Part shown: positions 1 to 9,840 of the stretch, piece by piece
Position numbering within the stretch: the first letter of the stretch is position 1
How the letters are laid out: each line of letters opens with the position of its first letter
NCBI RefSeq assembly: GCF_003073375.1
Contig: NZ_CP029002.1
Coordinates: forward strand, 606,001 to 670,000
Direction of reading: 5' to 3'
From: Lysinibacillus sp. 2017
GTDB lineage: Bacteria; Bacillota; Bacilli; Bacillales_A; Planococcaceae
Length of the DNA stretch: 64,000 nt
The notes under the pieces: generated by a model
The model's database searches: none
Told to the model about the DNA's origin: nothing
What the model saw: only the letters and a program-made list of their open reading frames with translations
Made by a program: the position numbers and the translations under genes

Positions 1-1
1 A

Positions 2-3000
2 TTAGCGGATTATCAAAAGTTATTTGTAGATAATTATAAAGACGTGGAAAACATTTTATCTGCGGAGAAAGTTGTTACCCTTATTGCAGGTCTCGATGCA
101 AAAATTGCCTATAACACTGCGGAATATCGCACTAAAGTTGAAGATGCAAGAAAGGATTTCACAGCATTAACTCAAGAAAATCAACAACCCCTTGTCTACA
201 ATTTAACAAGACTAGTTGCAATCGAAGCAATCATCAAAGAGGTTAAAGAACTGGAGGGGCGAGTGGAAGATCCAACGGTAACGGTCAATCAAATTCCTAC
301 TATCGTAAACGACTATAATAACTCAAAATCAAATTATATTTTGACAGATGTAAAGGCTGAATTAGACAGTTGGAAATCAGCAGTTACAACGTCGGCTACA
401 GTCGAAAAGCAAATTCAAGCGATCTCAACTGAGCCATTTGCAAAAATGGGAACTAGTACGCCAGCTACGAAAAAGACAACAGTCGAAACTTTCGTTAAAA
501 ATGTGACGAATGCCCATAATGAATATAACAAGATTGCAACGCCAGGAGAAGGAAAAATTGATCCGAAAAAGCTTGTTCAAAGCAGTGAAAGAATCATCGC
601 CCTAAATAAAGTTGCAGAGTTAGCTAAAAATGTCGTTTCATTTTCTACTTATTCATCAAGTGATTCACAAGCAGTAGAGAATGTAGAAACAAACTTAAGT
701 ACTTTTGATTTAGGAAACGAAGCATATAATGTATTTACAACAGTTGAAAAACAAGATTTACAAAAATTAAAAGATTTCCTAATCGAATATTTAAAAGAAC
801 GAAAATCCGAGCAGGCAACCATTAAAGAAATTGATACTTTAATTGTTAGCTTAAAAACGAATGTAAAGATTGAAGATTTAGCAACTGCTCTAGAACTTTA
901 TAATTCTTTATCGAAAGAAGCAAAACCGTATGTTTCAGAATATACGTATTTACAAAACTTAGACAAAGAATATAAATCCGCTTTAAATGTTATAAACTCG
1001 ATTAATAACTTAAAACCAGAAGCGAAGGATTTCACGAGCAAAACAACATCAGCAAAAACTGCCTACGACAACTTAACAAGCACATTAAAATCTGCTGTAA
1101 GCAATTACACAACGCTTGAAAGCTTATTACCAATCGCAAACTTAATGCAAGACATCAATAAATTAAAAGCAACATCGACAACGTTCCGTACAGAATATGA
1201 AGCGGCAAGTTCGACATTCAAAACGTTAACAACGGGTGTATCTGCACCTGCTGAAGGAACAACAACGGACGATAAAGTATTAGCAGCGAAACAAGAATTA
1301 CTTGTTACGTATGGTCCAAAACTAGATGCATTCAAACTAGTATTGGATACCGCCGACACAATGATTGCCAGTATCACACAGTTAGGCACAAAAAAAGGTC
1401 AAGAGTTCATGGACCAGCTGACAGCTTTATCTGCACAATATAAAGCGCTCGACTCAGCGACAAAGAAAAATGTAACAAACGCAAAAACGTTAACTGACCT
1501 TGAAAAAGATTATAAGAGTACATTAAAGGTATTCAATTTAATCGAACAGTTACCAGCAAACAAAGATAAAAACTTTGCTTCAAAAGTAGTGGCTGCTGAA
1601 AAGGCGTATCAAAACTTAACGCAAAAGCAAAAAGATGATGTGTATAACTATAAAAAGCTACAAGATGTTTATAAGGCGGCAGATTTGATCGCCCGAATCG
1701 AAAAATTAAAAGTCGGGTCAAAAACATTTGATGCGGATTTATCGAAGCTTCGTTCAGAATATGATGCTTTATCTGCCGATGAAAAAGCGTTAGTGCATAA
1801 CGCTTCAAAATTAACAGAAGCGGAAGATAACCGTGTACTTGCTGAAAAAGTAGTCGCACTTATTAATGAAGCCGTACCGAATGCGGAACAATATATTGCC
1901 AAACTAACGGCAGCACGCGCAGCTTATAATGCGTTAGATGCTACTCAGAAAAAGCTTGTAACGAATATTAAAGACTTAACAACACATGAAAAAGCAGTAA
2001 AACCGGTCTTGAAATTAGATGATGACATCTTAAAACTAGATCCATCAAATGCTAAGACGTTTTTATCGAAATTTAAAAGTGCGGAAAAAGCATATGATAA
2101 GCTATCGATAACTGAGCGTGGTTTACTATTAAATGTGGAAAAATTCACAGGCGAATTACGTACAATTTATAAAGTAGCAGATGCGATTAATTCTGTGAAA
2201 GCTTCAAGCAAAACATTTGTAGCGGATGTGAAGGCTGCACGTGCACTATATGATGACTTATCACCAGAATACAAAGCACAAATTTCAAATTTATCGGTTT
2301 TAGAAAATCATGAGTTAAATGTTTTAGGTGGTCAAAAGGTAGATCAGCTGATTCAAGCACTTGGCTCAACAGAACCAACTCAATTTATTACGAAGGTAAA
2401 AGAGGCCCGTGTAGCTTTTAAAGCGTTAAGCTCTGCTAATAAAAAAGCGGTGACGTTAGAGGCTGAACTAAAAGCACAGGAAAAATACGTTAAGCCGGTT
2501 GAAAAAGTCATTACGGAAATTGAAGGCTTAACGAATCCGAAAAACAATTTAAGTAAGCAATTTGCAAAAGTAAATACATCGTTACAAAAATTAGATGACA
2601 AACAAAGATCGTATATTACGAACATAGAAAAATATTCGAACCTTTCAAATGTAACGCATGTCTACGATTTGATCGAAAAATTAAAGCCAAATGACCGTTA
2701 CTATCAAGGAAATCTAGCAGCAGCTAAGCTGTCATACGATAAATTATCACAAGATGAAAAATTAAAAGTTACGAATTACTACAAATTACAAGAGGCTCAA
2801 TTAAATGTAGATGAATCGCAAAATATTATTAGCATTATCGCGACATTATCATCAAAATCGAGCACGTATTTTGTAGACATCGAAAGAGCTTTAGCAGCTT
2901 ATAAAGAAATACCGTCAAGCTTGAAAAAACAAGTAACGAACTATGATAAGTTAAAGCAAGCTGAAAAAGATATGAAGGCTGTTAAAAAAGTCATCACTCA

Positions 3001-3148
3001 AATCGAAACGATTGATCCATCCGCTAAAACATATGCATCAAAAGCCAAATCAGCATTAAAAGCGTATCAAAAACTAACAGAAGAACAAAAAGATCTTGTG
3101 TCCAATTATGATCGCTTACAAAGCGCAGTAAATGAATTAAATTTATAG
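2..3148 (+). CDS. Partial helical-repeat surface protein (5' end outside window)
   Basis: The reading frame is open from the first bases of the window, and the residues before the first possible start (GTG at 44) still fit the repeat pattern. The gene therefore begins upstream and only its 3' part (about 1,048 codons) is seen. The visible protein is a chain of roughly 55-75-residue modules. The clearest, in the last ~600 residues, share a core like 'A..aYd.Ls..qK..V.Ny.kL...E', which suggests repeated three-helix bundles. It is rich in Lys, Ala, Thr and Asn and has no cysteine in the modules I read. No SLH domain, LPXTG motif or membrane segment lies in the visible part, so any signal peptide and wall anchor should be in the missing N-terminus. 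The SLH genes next door make an S-layer-associated role plausible. Function is otherwise unknown; an adhesin or spacer stalk is inference. Confidence 0.8.
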   Translation, partial: LADYQKLFVDNYKDVENILSAEKVVTLIAGLDAKIAYNTAEYRTKVEDARKDFTALTQENQQPLVYNLTRLVAIEAIIKEVKELEGRVEDPTVTVNQIPTIVNDYNNSKSNYILTDVKAELDSWKSAVTTSATVEKQIQAISTEPFAKMGTSTPATKKTTVETFVKNVTNAHNEYNKIATPGEGKIDPKKLVQSSERIIALNKVAELAKNVVSFSTYSSSDSQAVENVETNLSTFDLGNEAYNVFTTVEKQDLQKLKDFLIEYLKERKSEQATIKEIDTLIVSLKTNVKIEDLATALELYNSLSKEAKPYVSEYTYLQNLDKEYKSALNVINSINNLKPEAKDFTSKTTSAKTAYDNLTSTLKSAVSNYTTLESLLPIANLMQDINKLKATSTTFRTEYEAASSTFKTLTTGVSAPAEGTTTDDKVLAAKQELLVTYGPKLDAFKLVLDTADTMIASITQLGTKKGQEFMDQLTALSAQYKALDSATKKNVTNAKTLTDLEKDYKSTLKVFNLIEQLPANKDKNFASKVVAAEKAYQNLTQKQKDDVYNYKKLQDVYKAADLIARIEKLKVGSKTFDADLSKLRSEYDALSADEKALVHNASKLTEAEDNRVLAEKVVALINEAVPNAEQYIAKLTAARAAYNALDATQKKLVTNIKDLTTHEKAVKPVLKLDDDILKLDPSNAKTFLSKFKSAEKAYDKLSITERGLLLNVEKFTGELRTIYKVADAINSVKASSKTFVADVKAARALYDDLSPEYKAQISNLSVLENHELNVLGGQKVDQLIQALGSTEPTQFITKVKEARVAFKALSSANKKAVTLEAELKAQEKYVKPVEKVITEIEGLTNPKNNLSKQFAKVNTSLQKLDDKQRSYITNIEKYSNLSNVTHVYDLIEKLKPNDRYYQGNLAAAKLSYDKLSQDEKLKVTNYYKLQEAQLNVDESQNIISIIATLSSKSSTYFVDIERALAAYKEIPSSLKKQVTNYDKLKQAEKDMKAVKKVITQIETIDPSAKTYASKAKSALKAYQKLTEEQKDLVSNYDRLQSAVNELNL

Positions 3149-3188
3149 GAATAACTACTTGTGTTCCTGTAATAATTTGATAGTATGG

Positions 3189-3217
3189 AAGGAGTGTCTT
3201 AATGGACACTCCTTTTT
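3189..3217 (+). terminator. Rho-independent terminator of the repeat protein gene
   Basis: A perfect 10-bp stem (AAGGAGTGTC / GACACTCCTT) with a 6-nt loop is followed by a T-run, about 40 nt after the stop codon. Confidence 0.85.
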
Positions 3218-3386
3218 AAAATCGAATGACTAAACGCCTTTTGCTAAGTTTATAGCAAGAGGCTTATTTTTCTGTTTTAAAGAATGCTTTGCTTTTCATT
3301 GGGAATAAGTAAGGGTTCATGTAAAATAGACATACATAGTAAGCGACCAATCACTTGTTAGGGTTAGTGGAAAGGAGAGGTTGTAG

Positions 3387-4451
3387 ATGAAACGAATTTT
3401 AATAGCAGGATCCATGATTGCATTACTCATGCAACCAGCTCCTTCTGTTGCAGAGGCAGCAGCAACGACTCCAGTTTTTAAAGATTTAACGAGCACACAT
3501 TGGGCGGCTTCAACCATTTATGACTTAGTGAATTACGGGTATATGAAAGGTTATGAAGACGGCACATTTAAGCCAAATCAATTCACAACACGTGGGGAAG
3601 CGGTTGTCATTATTGCTCGAACAATGGGCATCGACTTAACAACCGATTACAAACCGAAATTTCAAGATGTAAATGAAACACATCCTTATTATAAAGTGAT
3701 TAGTAAATTGGCGGAAATCGGGGTTATTGCTGATGGAACTTACTTTTATCCAAACGCGCCTTTAAAACGCTCGGAAATTTCTAAAATTATCGCCCTTGCT
3801 TATGGGGTGGAAGTAGACAATCAAAACAAATCTGCGTTCAAGGATTTAGCGAGTAACTTCTGGGCAAAAGCTTATATTGAATCGTTAGCGGATGTAGAAA
3901 TTATCAAGGGCTTCACTGCAACTACTTTTGAGCCAAACCAATATGTAACACGTGCACAAATTGCTCTGTTAGCAAAGCGCGGTATGGCATTTAAAGGACA
4001 AGTTGAAAAATTAGAAGTTGCCTACGACTATTTACAAAAGGATTACATTTCGACGGTAAATGCTTATAAAGAGTGGGAAAATAAAATTCTAGTGTTAGTA
4101 AATGACATTCGCGTAAAAAATAATTTAGCAAAACTGGAGCTTGATCCACAGTTAACACAAATTGCGATTATTAAAGCGAAGGATATGGTGAAACGTAATT
4201 ACTTTGACCATTACTCTCCATTTTATGGCAACCCTTGGGATTTAGCGACACTATTTGATTATGAGTATACGAGCTTTGGCGAAAACATCGCGCGTAATTT
4301 TACAGCGCCAGAAGAAACAGTCACTGCTTGGATGGAGTCTCCGAAGCATCGCGCCAATATCCTGAAAAGTAGCTATACGCATATGGGCATCGGCATCGAA
4401 AAAGCTAAAAATGGAAAATATTATCTAGTTCAGGACTTTTCTAGTAAATAA
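3387..4451 (+). CDS. SLH-domain protein with C-terminal CAP (SCP/PR1-like) domain
   Basis: 354 aa. The ATG is preceded by AAGGAGAGG. Signal peptide about residues 1-26, cleaved near AEAAA. Three SLH domains follow (about 31-85, 91-150, 151-208) with the usual 'F.D....W....I..L......G...G.F.P...TR.E' pattern. They would bind pyruvylated secondary wall polymer and hold the protein at the cell surface. After a short helical linker, residues ~232-352 form a CAP domain: 'VNDIR..NNL..L.LD..L', 'HYSPFYGNPWD', 'FGENIAR' and 'W..SPKHRANIL' carry the conserved His and Glu of bacterial CAP proteins such as YkwD. The biochemical role of bacterial CAP domains is poorly known. It stands alone between two terminators. 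Confidence 0.93.
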   Translation: MKRILIAGSMIALLMQPAPSVAEAAATTPVFKDLTSTHWAASTIYDLVNYGYMKGYEDGTFKPNQFTTRGEAVVIIARTMGIDLTTDYKPKFQDVNETHPYYKVISKLAEIGVIADGTYFYPNAPLKRSEISKIIALAYGVEVDNQNKSAFKDLASNFWAKAYIESLADVEIIKGFTATTFEPNQYVTRAQIALLAKRGMAFKGQVEKLEVAYDYLQKDYISTVNAYKEWENKILVLVNDIRVKNNLAKLELDPQLTQIAIIKAKDMVKRNYFDHYSPFYGNPWDLATLFDYEYTSFGENIARNFTAPEETVTAWMESPKHRANILKSSYTHMGIGIEKAKNGKYYLVQDFSSK

Positions 4452-4524
4452 TTTGGAAGATACTAGTTTGTTATATTACAGTAGTATTACACATCAAAAC
4501 CAGAATATAAAAATACTCTACTTT

Positions 4525-4571
4525 AAACGCCATTTTTCTACTTTATGTAGTAAATTTGGTGTTTTCTGTTT
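4525..4571 (+). terminator. Terminator after the SLH-CAP gene
   Basis: Arms AAACGCCATTT and AAATTTGGTGTTT (one G-U pair) enclose an inner CTAC/GTAG stem and are followed by a T-rich tail ending in TTTTTTT. Confidence 0.65.
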
Positions 4572-4733
4572 TTTTAGCCATTTCATTGTATCTGTCACAT
4601 AAGTGAAAAGTTATACTGCAACAATATATGTTACCCTATTTATAGGTTAAATAAACAGAACCACATTAGAAAAAAAGCATCTGTTTATTCTCATTGTTTC
4701 TGGGAGACCTATTTGAAGGGAGTTTCAACTAAC

Positions 4734-5669
4734 TTGAAAAAACGAATTTTATTACCGATCTTTGCGGCCTTTATGATTTTCACAGGCGTAACGACGGATA
4801 CAAATACAGCAGAAGCAGCTTCAGTTGCTCAATTAACAGCAACAGCTTCAAACTATATCGGTGTTCCATACGTATACGGAGGAACAACAGCACGCGGACT
4901 GGATTGCTCAGGTTTTACTAAATTAGTATTTAATAAACTGGGGTATACGTTAAATCGTACATCTGCAGCACAATACAAACAAGGTACAGCCGTTTCGAAG
5001 GCCAACTTAAAAGCAGGGGATTTAGTGTTCTTTAGTACATCTGGTAGTGGCGTATCACATGTTGGTATTTCACTTGGCGGTTCTAAATTCATCCATGCGG
5101 GTGTAAGCACAGGTGTTACGGTTGCAAGCTTAAACACTTCTTACTGGTCACCTAAATATGTAGGGGCAAAACGTATCGCAAGCTTCAACAGTGGTACAGT
5201 TGTCGCAGCAGTAGACAATGCAGAAGTTAAGGATTCAGCAATCGACTTTAGCGTATATGCTTCTCGCGGCGAGGTAGCACTTCAATTAGCTAAAGCTTTA
5301 GGTCTTGATACATCAGATACAACTTCAGTATTCCCAGATGTGAAATCAACTTCAAAACATGCAGGTGCTGCAAAAGCCTTATATGAAATTGGCGTATTTT
5401 CAGGTGATGAAAACGGTAAATTCAATCCAGCCTCTCCATTAACACGTGCTCAAATGGCAAAAGTGTTAGTAGCTGCATTTAAATTAGAGCAACAACAATC
5501 GGCAGTAAACTTCACCGATGCTCCATCTACTCACTGGGCACATAATGATATTGCAACATTAGCTTCAAATGGCATTACAATTGGTCTTGGTAATGGTGAA
5601 TTTGGTGTTAATAACAACGTGAAATTAGTAGATTTAGCAACATTTATCACACGCGCTGAAAACAACTAA
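4734..5669 (+). CDS. NlpC/P60 cell-wall peptidase with C-terminal SLH domains
   Basis: 311 aa from TTG 4734, chosen because AAGGGAG lies 11 nt upstream and the protein then starts with a Lys-rich signal peptide (MKKRILLPIFAAFM...). A TTG at 4713 would place the RBS inside the gene. The signal is cleaved near AEAAS (~30). The NlpC/P60 domain follows directly (~35-150): catalytic Cys58 in 'LDCSGF', His in 'SHVGI' and a third polar residue in 'FIHAG'. The family cleaves D-gamma-glutamyl-meso-DAP (or Lys) peptide bonds in peptidoglycan. The C-terminus carries two SLH repeats (~175-311) for non-covalent wall anchoring. The same catalytic module occurs at 18692 (LysM-anchored) and at 20625 (no anchor), so this is one of three paralogues in 17 kb. 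Confidence 0.93.
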   Translation: MKKRILLPIFAAFMIFTGVTTDTNTAEAASVAQLTATASNYIGVPYVYGGTTARGLDCSGFTKLVFNKLGYTLNRTSAAQYKQGTAVSKANLKAGDLVFFSTSGSGVSHVGISLGGSKFIHAGVSTGVTVASLNTSYWSPKYVGAKRIASFNSGTVVAAVDNAEVKDSAIDFSVYASRGEVALQLAKALGLDTSDTTSVFPDVKSTSKHAGAAKALYEIGVFSGDENGKFNPASPLTRAQMAKVLVAAFKLEQQQSAVNFTDAPSTHWAHNDIATLASNGITIGLGNGEFGVNNNVKLVDLATFITRAENN

Positions 5670-5690
5670 TCAATAATCATAATCTAACCA

Positions 5691-5728
5691 AACTGCTAGC
5701 TTCTTAATTGAAGCTGGTGGTTTTTTTT
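5691..5728 (+). terminator. Terminator after the NlpC/P60-SLH gene
   Basis: AGCTTC / GAAGCT stem extended by further G-U pairs, 6-nt loop TTAATT, then eight T. Confidence 0.75.
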
Positions 5729-5756
5729 GTATAGGTAGGTATTTGTCTTTTAAATA

Positions 5757-6500
5757 TGGGGGTTAGGGAAGGGTATGGGGTTTTGACGGGCTTACCGCAT
5801 ATCAGCAGCAGGGTCACGTGGTACGTGTCCCTACTACTGATACTGTTGCGGTATGCTAGGCCCGTCAATCACAGCACAGTCCATTAAATATCTTTTAAAA
5901 AAGTGAGGCGCTGTTGCAAGCAAAGGCGCCATTCTTGGATTAAAGCGAATCCATTAGATTTGGAGGGGGGAAGTGAATTATCAGAGTTAATGGTTTTCTA
6001 ACATAGGGGCTAAGGAAGTGTATGGTAATTTGACGGGCTTACCGCATATCAGCAGCAGGGTCACGTGGTACGTGTCCCTACTACTGATACTGTTGCGGTA
6101 TGCTAGGCCCGTCAATCACAGCATAGTCCATTAAATGTCTTTTAAAAAAGGGGGGCGCTGTTGCAAGCAAAGGCGCCAATCTTGGAATAAAGCGAATCCA
6201 TTAGACTTGGAGGGGGGAAGTGAATTATCAGAGTTAATCGTTTTCTAACATAGTTGTTTGAAAGTGTTTCAGGTTTAGGTGGGCTGGGCGCCCAGAGTCG
6301 CAAAGATATGTTGCACATATCTGTACGACTCTTCTTTGCGCCTTGTGCTAGGCCCCCCAATCACAGACAGTCCATTAAATGTCTTTTAAAAGGGAGGCGC
6401 TGTTGCAAGCAAAGGCGCCATTTTTGGAATAAAGCGAATCCATTAGATTTGTGGAAAAGAGATTATCATGGTTTTACTTTTAATATAAATTGATGATTAA
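5757..6500 (+). repeat. Family A repeat cluster 1, three forward units
   Basis: Three tandem units with a period of about 247 bp. Main hairpins lie at 5785-5866, 6032-6113 and about 6279-6356. The first two share the 'ACCGCATATCAGCAGCAGGG' core closed by GACGGGC/GCCCGTC. The third has a different core (AGAGTCG...CGACTCT) closed by GTGGGC. Each is followed by a conserved linker (CAGTCCATTAAAT) and a second short GGCGC...GGCGCC hairpin. Open frames here follow the hairpins and are not credible genes. Confidence 0.9.
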
Positions 6501-6504
6501 ATCT

Positions 6505-6745
6505 ATATTAAAATGATTCTCCATATAAAAGGGCAGGTGCCGTAGCTTCATATAAAATGATTCGCGATATAAGAAAACAGGCGCCTTGCGATAGCATAGC
6601 GCCAATCCGTTTTTAAAAAATTTTTAAGAGATACACCTTGTATTGGCTGGCCTTACACACAGCACAAAGAACATTTGCAAAGACTCTGCATAGAGGCTTG
6701 TGAATGTGTGCTGCGTCAGCCAAATGACTATCCCCAATACGTTTA
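6505..6745 (-). repeat. Family A repeat, reverse unit facing the forward array
   Basis: The same two-hairpin layout read on the minus strand: GGCGCC/AGCGCC hairpin near 6580-6605, then the long hairpin at about 6642-6722 (GGCTGGC ... GTCAGCC, inner CACAGCAC/GTGTGCTG). It meets the forward units head to head across an AT-rich spacer (6450-6505). The remaining sequence to 6974 shows no gene. Confidence 0.85.
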
Positions 6746-6974
6746 TCGAAATTCAATCTGTAATGCTCATTTGACTATTAGGGCTTTCACCTGACTGCGA
6801 GGACTTACAGTATTAGACGAATTAAAGTTACCAAACATCGCTTTGGGAGTGTTTTAGCAAAAGTGCTGCATATAATTTACTAATTATCCTTAATGAGTTC
6901 AATTTTATGATAACTTCAAAGGAATACTAAAGTTCATATCGAATTTAATCTACAAAAGACGAGGTGAAGAAATA

Positions 6975-7451
6975 TTGAAAAAATTAATCTATTTATGCTT
7001 TGCAATTGTTTGTTTATCAGGTTGTTTTGCTGAAAATTATAGTGTTGGACACCCTATTACTAAATTAGAAGTAAATAAGTCAAAATATAATTTACAGCCC
7101 TCTCAAATAGGATGGAATACACAGGGAGATACGACTTCTTTGAAAGAAAATGATATTGAATCGCTATTAAGCAAATCTGAAAAAATTGTTGTAAGTAGTG
7201 GACAAATTTTAAAAATTACATTTGAAGATAGCATTGAAGATGAAGGGCAATATACTGATATTAAAATCAAAATTTCAGGAACTAAAAATGGTGATAAACA
7301 ATTATTATATGAAAGTGAAATAGAATCCAGTATGTTAGAAGAAATACATTCTTTTGCTGTCCCTACTGAAAAGGGTGAATACATTCTTGAAGTCGAATTT
7401 ACTTCAAATGGCAACTTTGCAGAATATATAGGAGATTTACACGTTGAATAA
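6975..7451 (+). CDS. Small predicted lipoprotein, function unknown
   Basis: 158 aa from TTG 6975, with GAGGTG 8 nt upstream. The N-terminus is a lipoprotein signal (MKKLIYLCFAIVCLSGC) with lipobox LSGC, so Cys17 would be lipidated and the protein held on the outer face of the membrane. The rest is hydrophilic, beta-rich and acidic. The C-terminal half ('I.ISGTKNGDK...ESEIESS', 'F.VPTEKGEYILEVEF.SNG') looks like a small extracellular beta-sandwich, but I do not recognise a named family. It is isolated among repeat units and has its own terminator, so no function can be read from context. It may be cargo stranded by repeat or IS activity. Confidence 0.75.
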   Translation: MKKLIYLCFAIVCLSGCFAENYSVGHPITKLEVNKSKYNLQPSQIGWNTQGDTTSLKENDIESLLSKSEKIVVSSGQILKITFEDSIEDEGQYTDIKIKISGTKNGDKQLLYESEIESSMLEEIHSFAVPTEKGEYILEVEFTSNGNFAEYIGDLHVE

Positions 7452-7502
7452 ACTATTCATTTTATTATAACGTTCCAAAATAAAAGTTCGGGGACAGTTT
7501 AA

Positions 7503-7545
7503 AAAGGCACGAAACGTTGATTTAACAACGTTTCGTGCCTTTTCT
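7503..7545 (+). terminator. Terminator after the lipoprotein gene
   Basis: A perfect 17-bp stem (AAAGGCACGAAACGTTG and its complement) with a 6-nt loop, flanked by an A-run and a T-run, so it could work in both directions. Confidence 0.85.
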
Positions 7546-7798
7546 TGGGAACATTTTTATACCCTGTTTTGTACAGATGGAAAAACAACAATAAAATTTA
7601 ACAGAGCCATTAGAAAAAAGAATTACTTCACCAGTAGCTTTACTAACCTTATAAAGGGAATTTGCGATATAAGAAAACAGGCGCCTTGCGATAGCATAGC
7701 GCCAATACAAATGCTACGATGTTCATGTACAATCGCACTCACTTAAAGATGTACACTTTTGCCTCACTTTCTAGCATACTAATCATGAGGTGATTAGT

Positions 7799-9085
7799 AT
7801 GTACATAACGCTAGATGTTCAAACGAATTTTGAAATTAATAGTCTTTCAGACTTACCAAAATTCAAACAGTTAATGGAGAATTTAAAAATGAAAATTAAC
7901 AAAAGCCAGTTGGCTAGAGAAATGGGTGTGGATCGACGTACAGTTGATAAGTACCTAAATGGATTTACACCAAAAGAAACAAAAGAAAAGGCATCTATTT
8001 TAGATGATTATTATGAGGTAATCGCTGCACTACTGTCGGAGGATTCAAAGCAGGTGTTTTATTACCGCCGTATACTTTGGCAATATTTAAAAGACAATCA
8101 CGGTTTAGAATGTGGTGCTTCTACATTCCGTCGCTATATCGCAAAGACACCCGAATTCGCAGCTTATTTTACAGATCAAATGCGTATTCCCTCACCGAAA
8201 GGTACGACAAGATTTGAAACACCACCAGGTCAACAGGCACAGTTTGATTGGAAGGAAAGCATTCCTTTTGAGACAAGTGATGGTGAAAAAGTAGAGGTAA
8301 ACGTAGGTGCGCTGGTTCTAGGGTATTCAAGATTCCGTATATTTACTCTGACATTGAGTAAAACACAAGATGTTTTGTTCTCATTTTTAACCGAAGCATT
8401 CGAAAAAATTGGGGGTGTTCCAAAAGAGATCGTAACTGATAACCCAAAAACAATTATGGATGTGGCACGAACAGAACAGTGTTCAGGAAAAATAAATAGC
8501 AGGTTCGCCGCTTTTGCGAAGGATTTTGACTTTAAGGTACGACCATGTATAGCACGGCGTCCTCGTACAAAAGGTAAAGTAGAAACACAGATGAAATTTA
8601 TTGATGAAATCCATGCATATCAAGGTCAATTGACCTTAGAAGAGCTCTATCATTTCATTGAAAAGTTAATGAATCGATTGAATCAATCTTTCCATCAAGG
8701 GTCAGGCAAAATACCCGTATTTGCTTTAGAAAAAGAAAAGAGCTCCCTACTTCCGCTACCCGCAGAAAAGATAAGGAACTCTTACCGTATCAAGCATCAG
8801 CTTGTACAAGTAAACACATCAAGTATGGTCTCCTACAAAGCCAACCAGTATTCAGTCCCCACTAAGTACATTGGCCAAAAAGTTGGGATACAAATACATG
8901 ATGATCAATTATGGATTTATTATAACATGGAGTGTATTGCACAGCATCTTATATCGAATCGAAAATTAAATATTCGTCCTTCAGATTATAAAGAAACCTT
9001 GCAAATTTCTGCACCTCGTTATCCAGACATTGATACTTTAGCGAAAAACAATCTAAAAGCTATTGGAGAGGTGTATGACACATGA
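7799..9085 (+). CDS. istA: IS21 transposase IstA
   Basis: 428 aa from ATG 7799, preferred over GTG 7790 because GAGGTG lies about 7 nt upstream of the ATG. A DNA-binding HTH stands near the N-terminus ('KINKSQLAREMGVDRRTVDKYLNG' region). The DDE integrase catalytic core follows, with 'AQFDWKE', 'IVTDNPKT' and 'KGKVE' supplying the D, D and E residues. The C-terminal part resembles the Mu-transposase-like beta domain of IstA. It catalyses strand transfer of the element together with IstB. Its end overlaps istB by 4 nt, the normal translational coupling in this family. No frameshift or internal stop, so it may be functional. Confidence 0.95.
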   Translation: MYITLDVQTNFEINSLSDLPKFKQLMENLKMKINKSQLAREMGVDRRTVDKYLNGFTPKETKEKASILDDYYEVIAALLSEDSKQVFYYRRILWQYLKDNHGLECGASTFRRYIAKTPEFAAYFTDQMRIPSPKGTTRFETPPGQQAQFDWKESIPFETSDGEKVEVNVGALVLGYSRFRIFTLTLSKTQDVLFSFLTEAFEKIGGVPKEIVTDNPKTIMDVARTEQCSGKINSRFAAFAKDFDFKVRPCIARRPRTKGKVETQMKFIDEIHAYQGQLTLEELYHFIEKLMNRLNQSFHQGSGKIPVFALEKEKSSLLPLPAEKIRNSYRIKHQLVQVNTSSMVSYKANQYSVPTKYIGQKVGIQIHDDQLWIYYNMECIAQHLISNRKLNIRPSDYKETLQISAPRYPDIDTLAKNNLKAIGEVYDT

Positions 9086-9840
9086 TACAGCAAACAAATT
9101 ATCAGCAACTTTTGAAGAACTTAGAGTATTTAAAATTAAAACAAATGGTTACACATTTAGATGAAGTCGTGGACTTCGGCATCCACAATCAAATGTCATT
9201 TATCGATACGTTGATTAAATTAACAAATTATGAAATTGATTTACGTGAACACAATATGATTCATGCGATGGTAAAAGTGGGTGCCTTCCCAAATCTAAAA
9301 GAGATAAAGGACTATGATTTCGACTTCCAACCGTCAATCAACCCGCAACAGATTCATGATTTTCTTACATTACGTTTTATTGAGAGTAATGAAAACATCG
9401 TATTTTTAGGCCCTAGTGGTGTGGGTAAGACCCATTTAGCCTCCGCTATCGGGATTGCGGCTGCAAAAAAACGTACAAGTACGTATTTTATAAAATGTCA
9501 TGATTTGATTCAGAACTTAAAAAGGGCTCGCCTAGAGAATCGTCTAGAGAGCCGCTTGAAGCATTACACAAAATATAGGTTACTTATTATCGATGAAATT
9601 GGTTATTTACCCATTGATCCGGAGGATGCAAAACTCTTCTTCCAGTTAATCGATATGCGTTATGAAAAACGAAGCACAATCTTTACAACAAACGCTAACT
9701 TTAAATCTTGGGACGAAGTGTTTCAGGAGCCTAAGTTAGCCAATGCGATTTTAGATCGCATTTTACATCACGCAACGGTTGTAACAATCATCGGTAATTC
9801 TTATCGTTTGAAAAACCATTTAGCTCCAGAAAGTGAGTAA
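9082..9840 (+). CDS. istB: IS21 helper ATPase IstB
   Basis: 252 aa, DnaC-like AAA+ ATPase. Walker A is 'GPSGVGKTHLA' (about residue 110) and Walker B is 'LLIIDEIGYLP'. The sensor region contains 'TTNANFKSWDEVF'. IstB oligomerises on DNA and directs IstA to target sites. ATG 9082 overlaps the end of istA (ATGATA across the TGA). Length is normal for the family. The terminal inverted repeat begins shortly after the stop. Confidence 0.96.
   Translation: MIQQTNYQQLLKNLEYLKLKQMVTHLDEVVDFGIHNQMSFIDTLIKLTNYEIDLREHNMIHAMVKVGAFPNLKEIKDYDFDFQPSINPQQIHDFLTLRFIESNENIVFLGPSGVGKTHLASAIGIAAAKKRTSTYFIKCHDLIQNLKRARLENRLESRLKHYTKYRLLIIDEIGYLPIDPEDAKLFFQLIDMRYEKRSTIFTTNANFKSWDEVFQEPKLANAILDRILHHATVVTIIGNSYRLKNHLAPESE

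Noticed and set aside
1105-3209. Minus-strand frames opposite the repeat protein
   Set aside because: They are shadows of the plus-strand gene with no RBS and no recognisable product.
4713-4733. Upstream TTG start for the NlpC/P60-SLH gene
   Set aside because: The ribosome binding site would lie inside the coding region; TTG 4734 gives a normal signal peptide.
6142-6493. Reading frames on both strands across the repeat (for example plus 6254-6493 and minus 6142-6360)
   Set aside because: They run through hairpins, recur in mirrored form at each unit, lack ribosome binding sites and resemble no protein.
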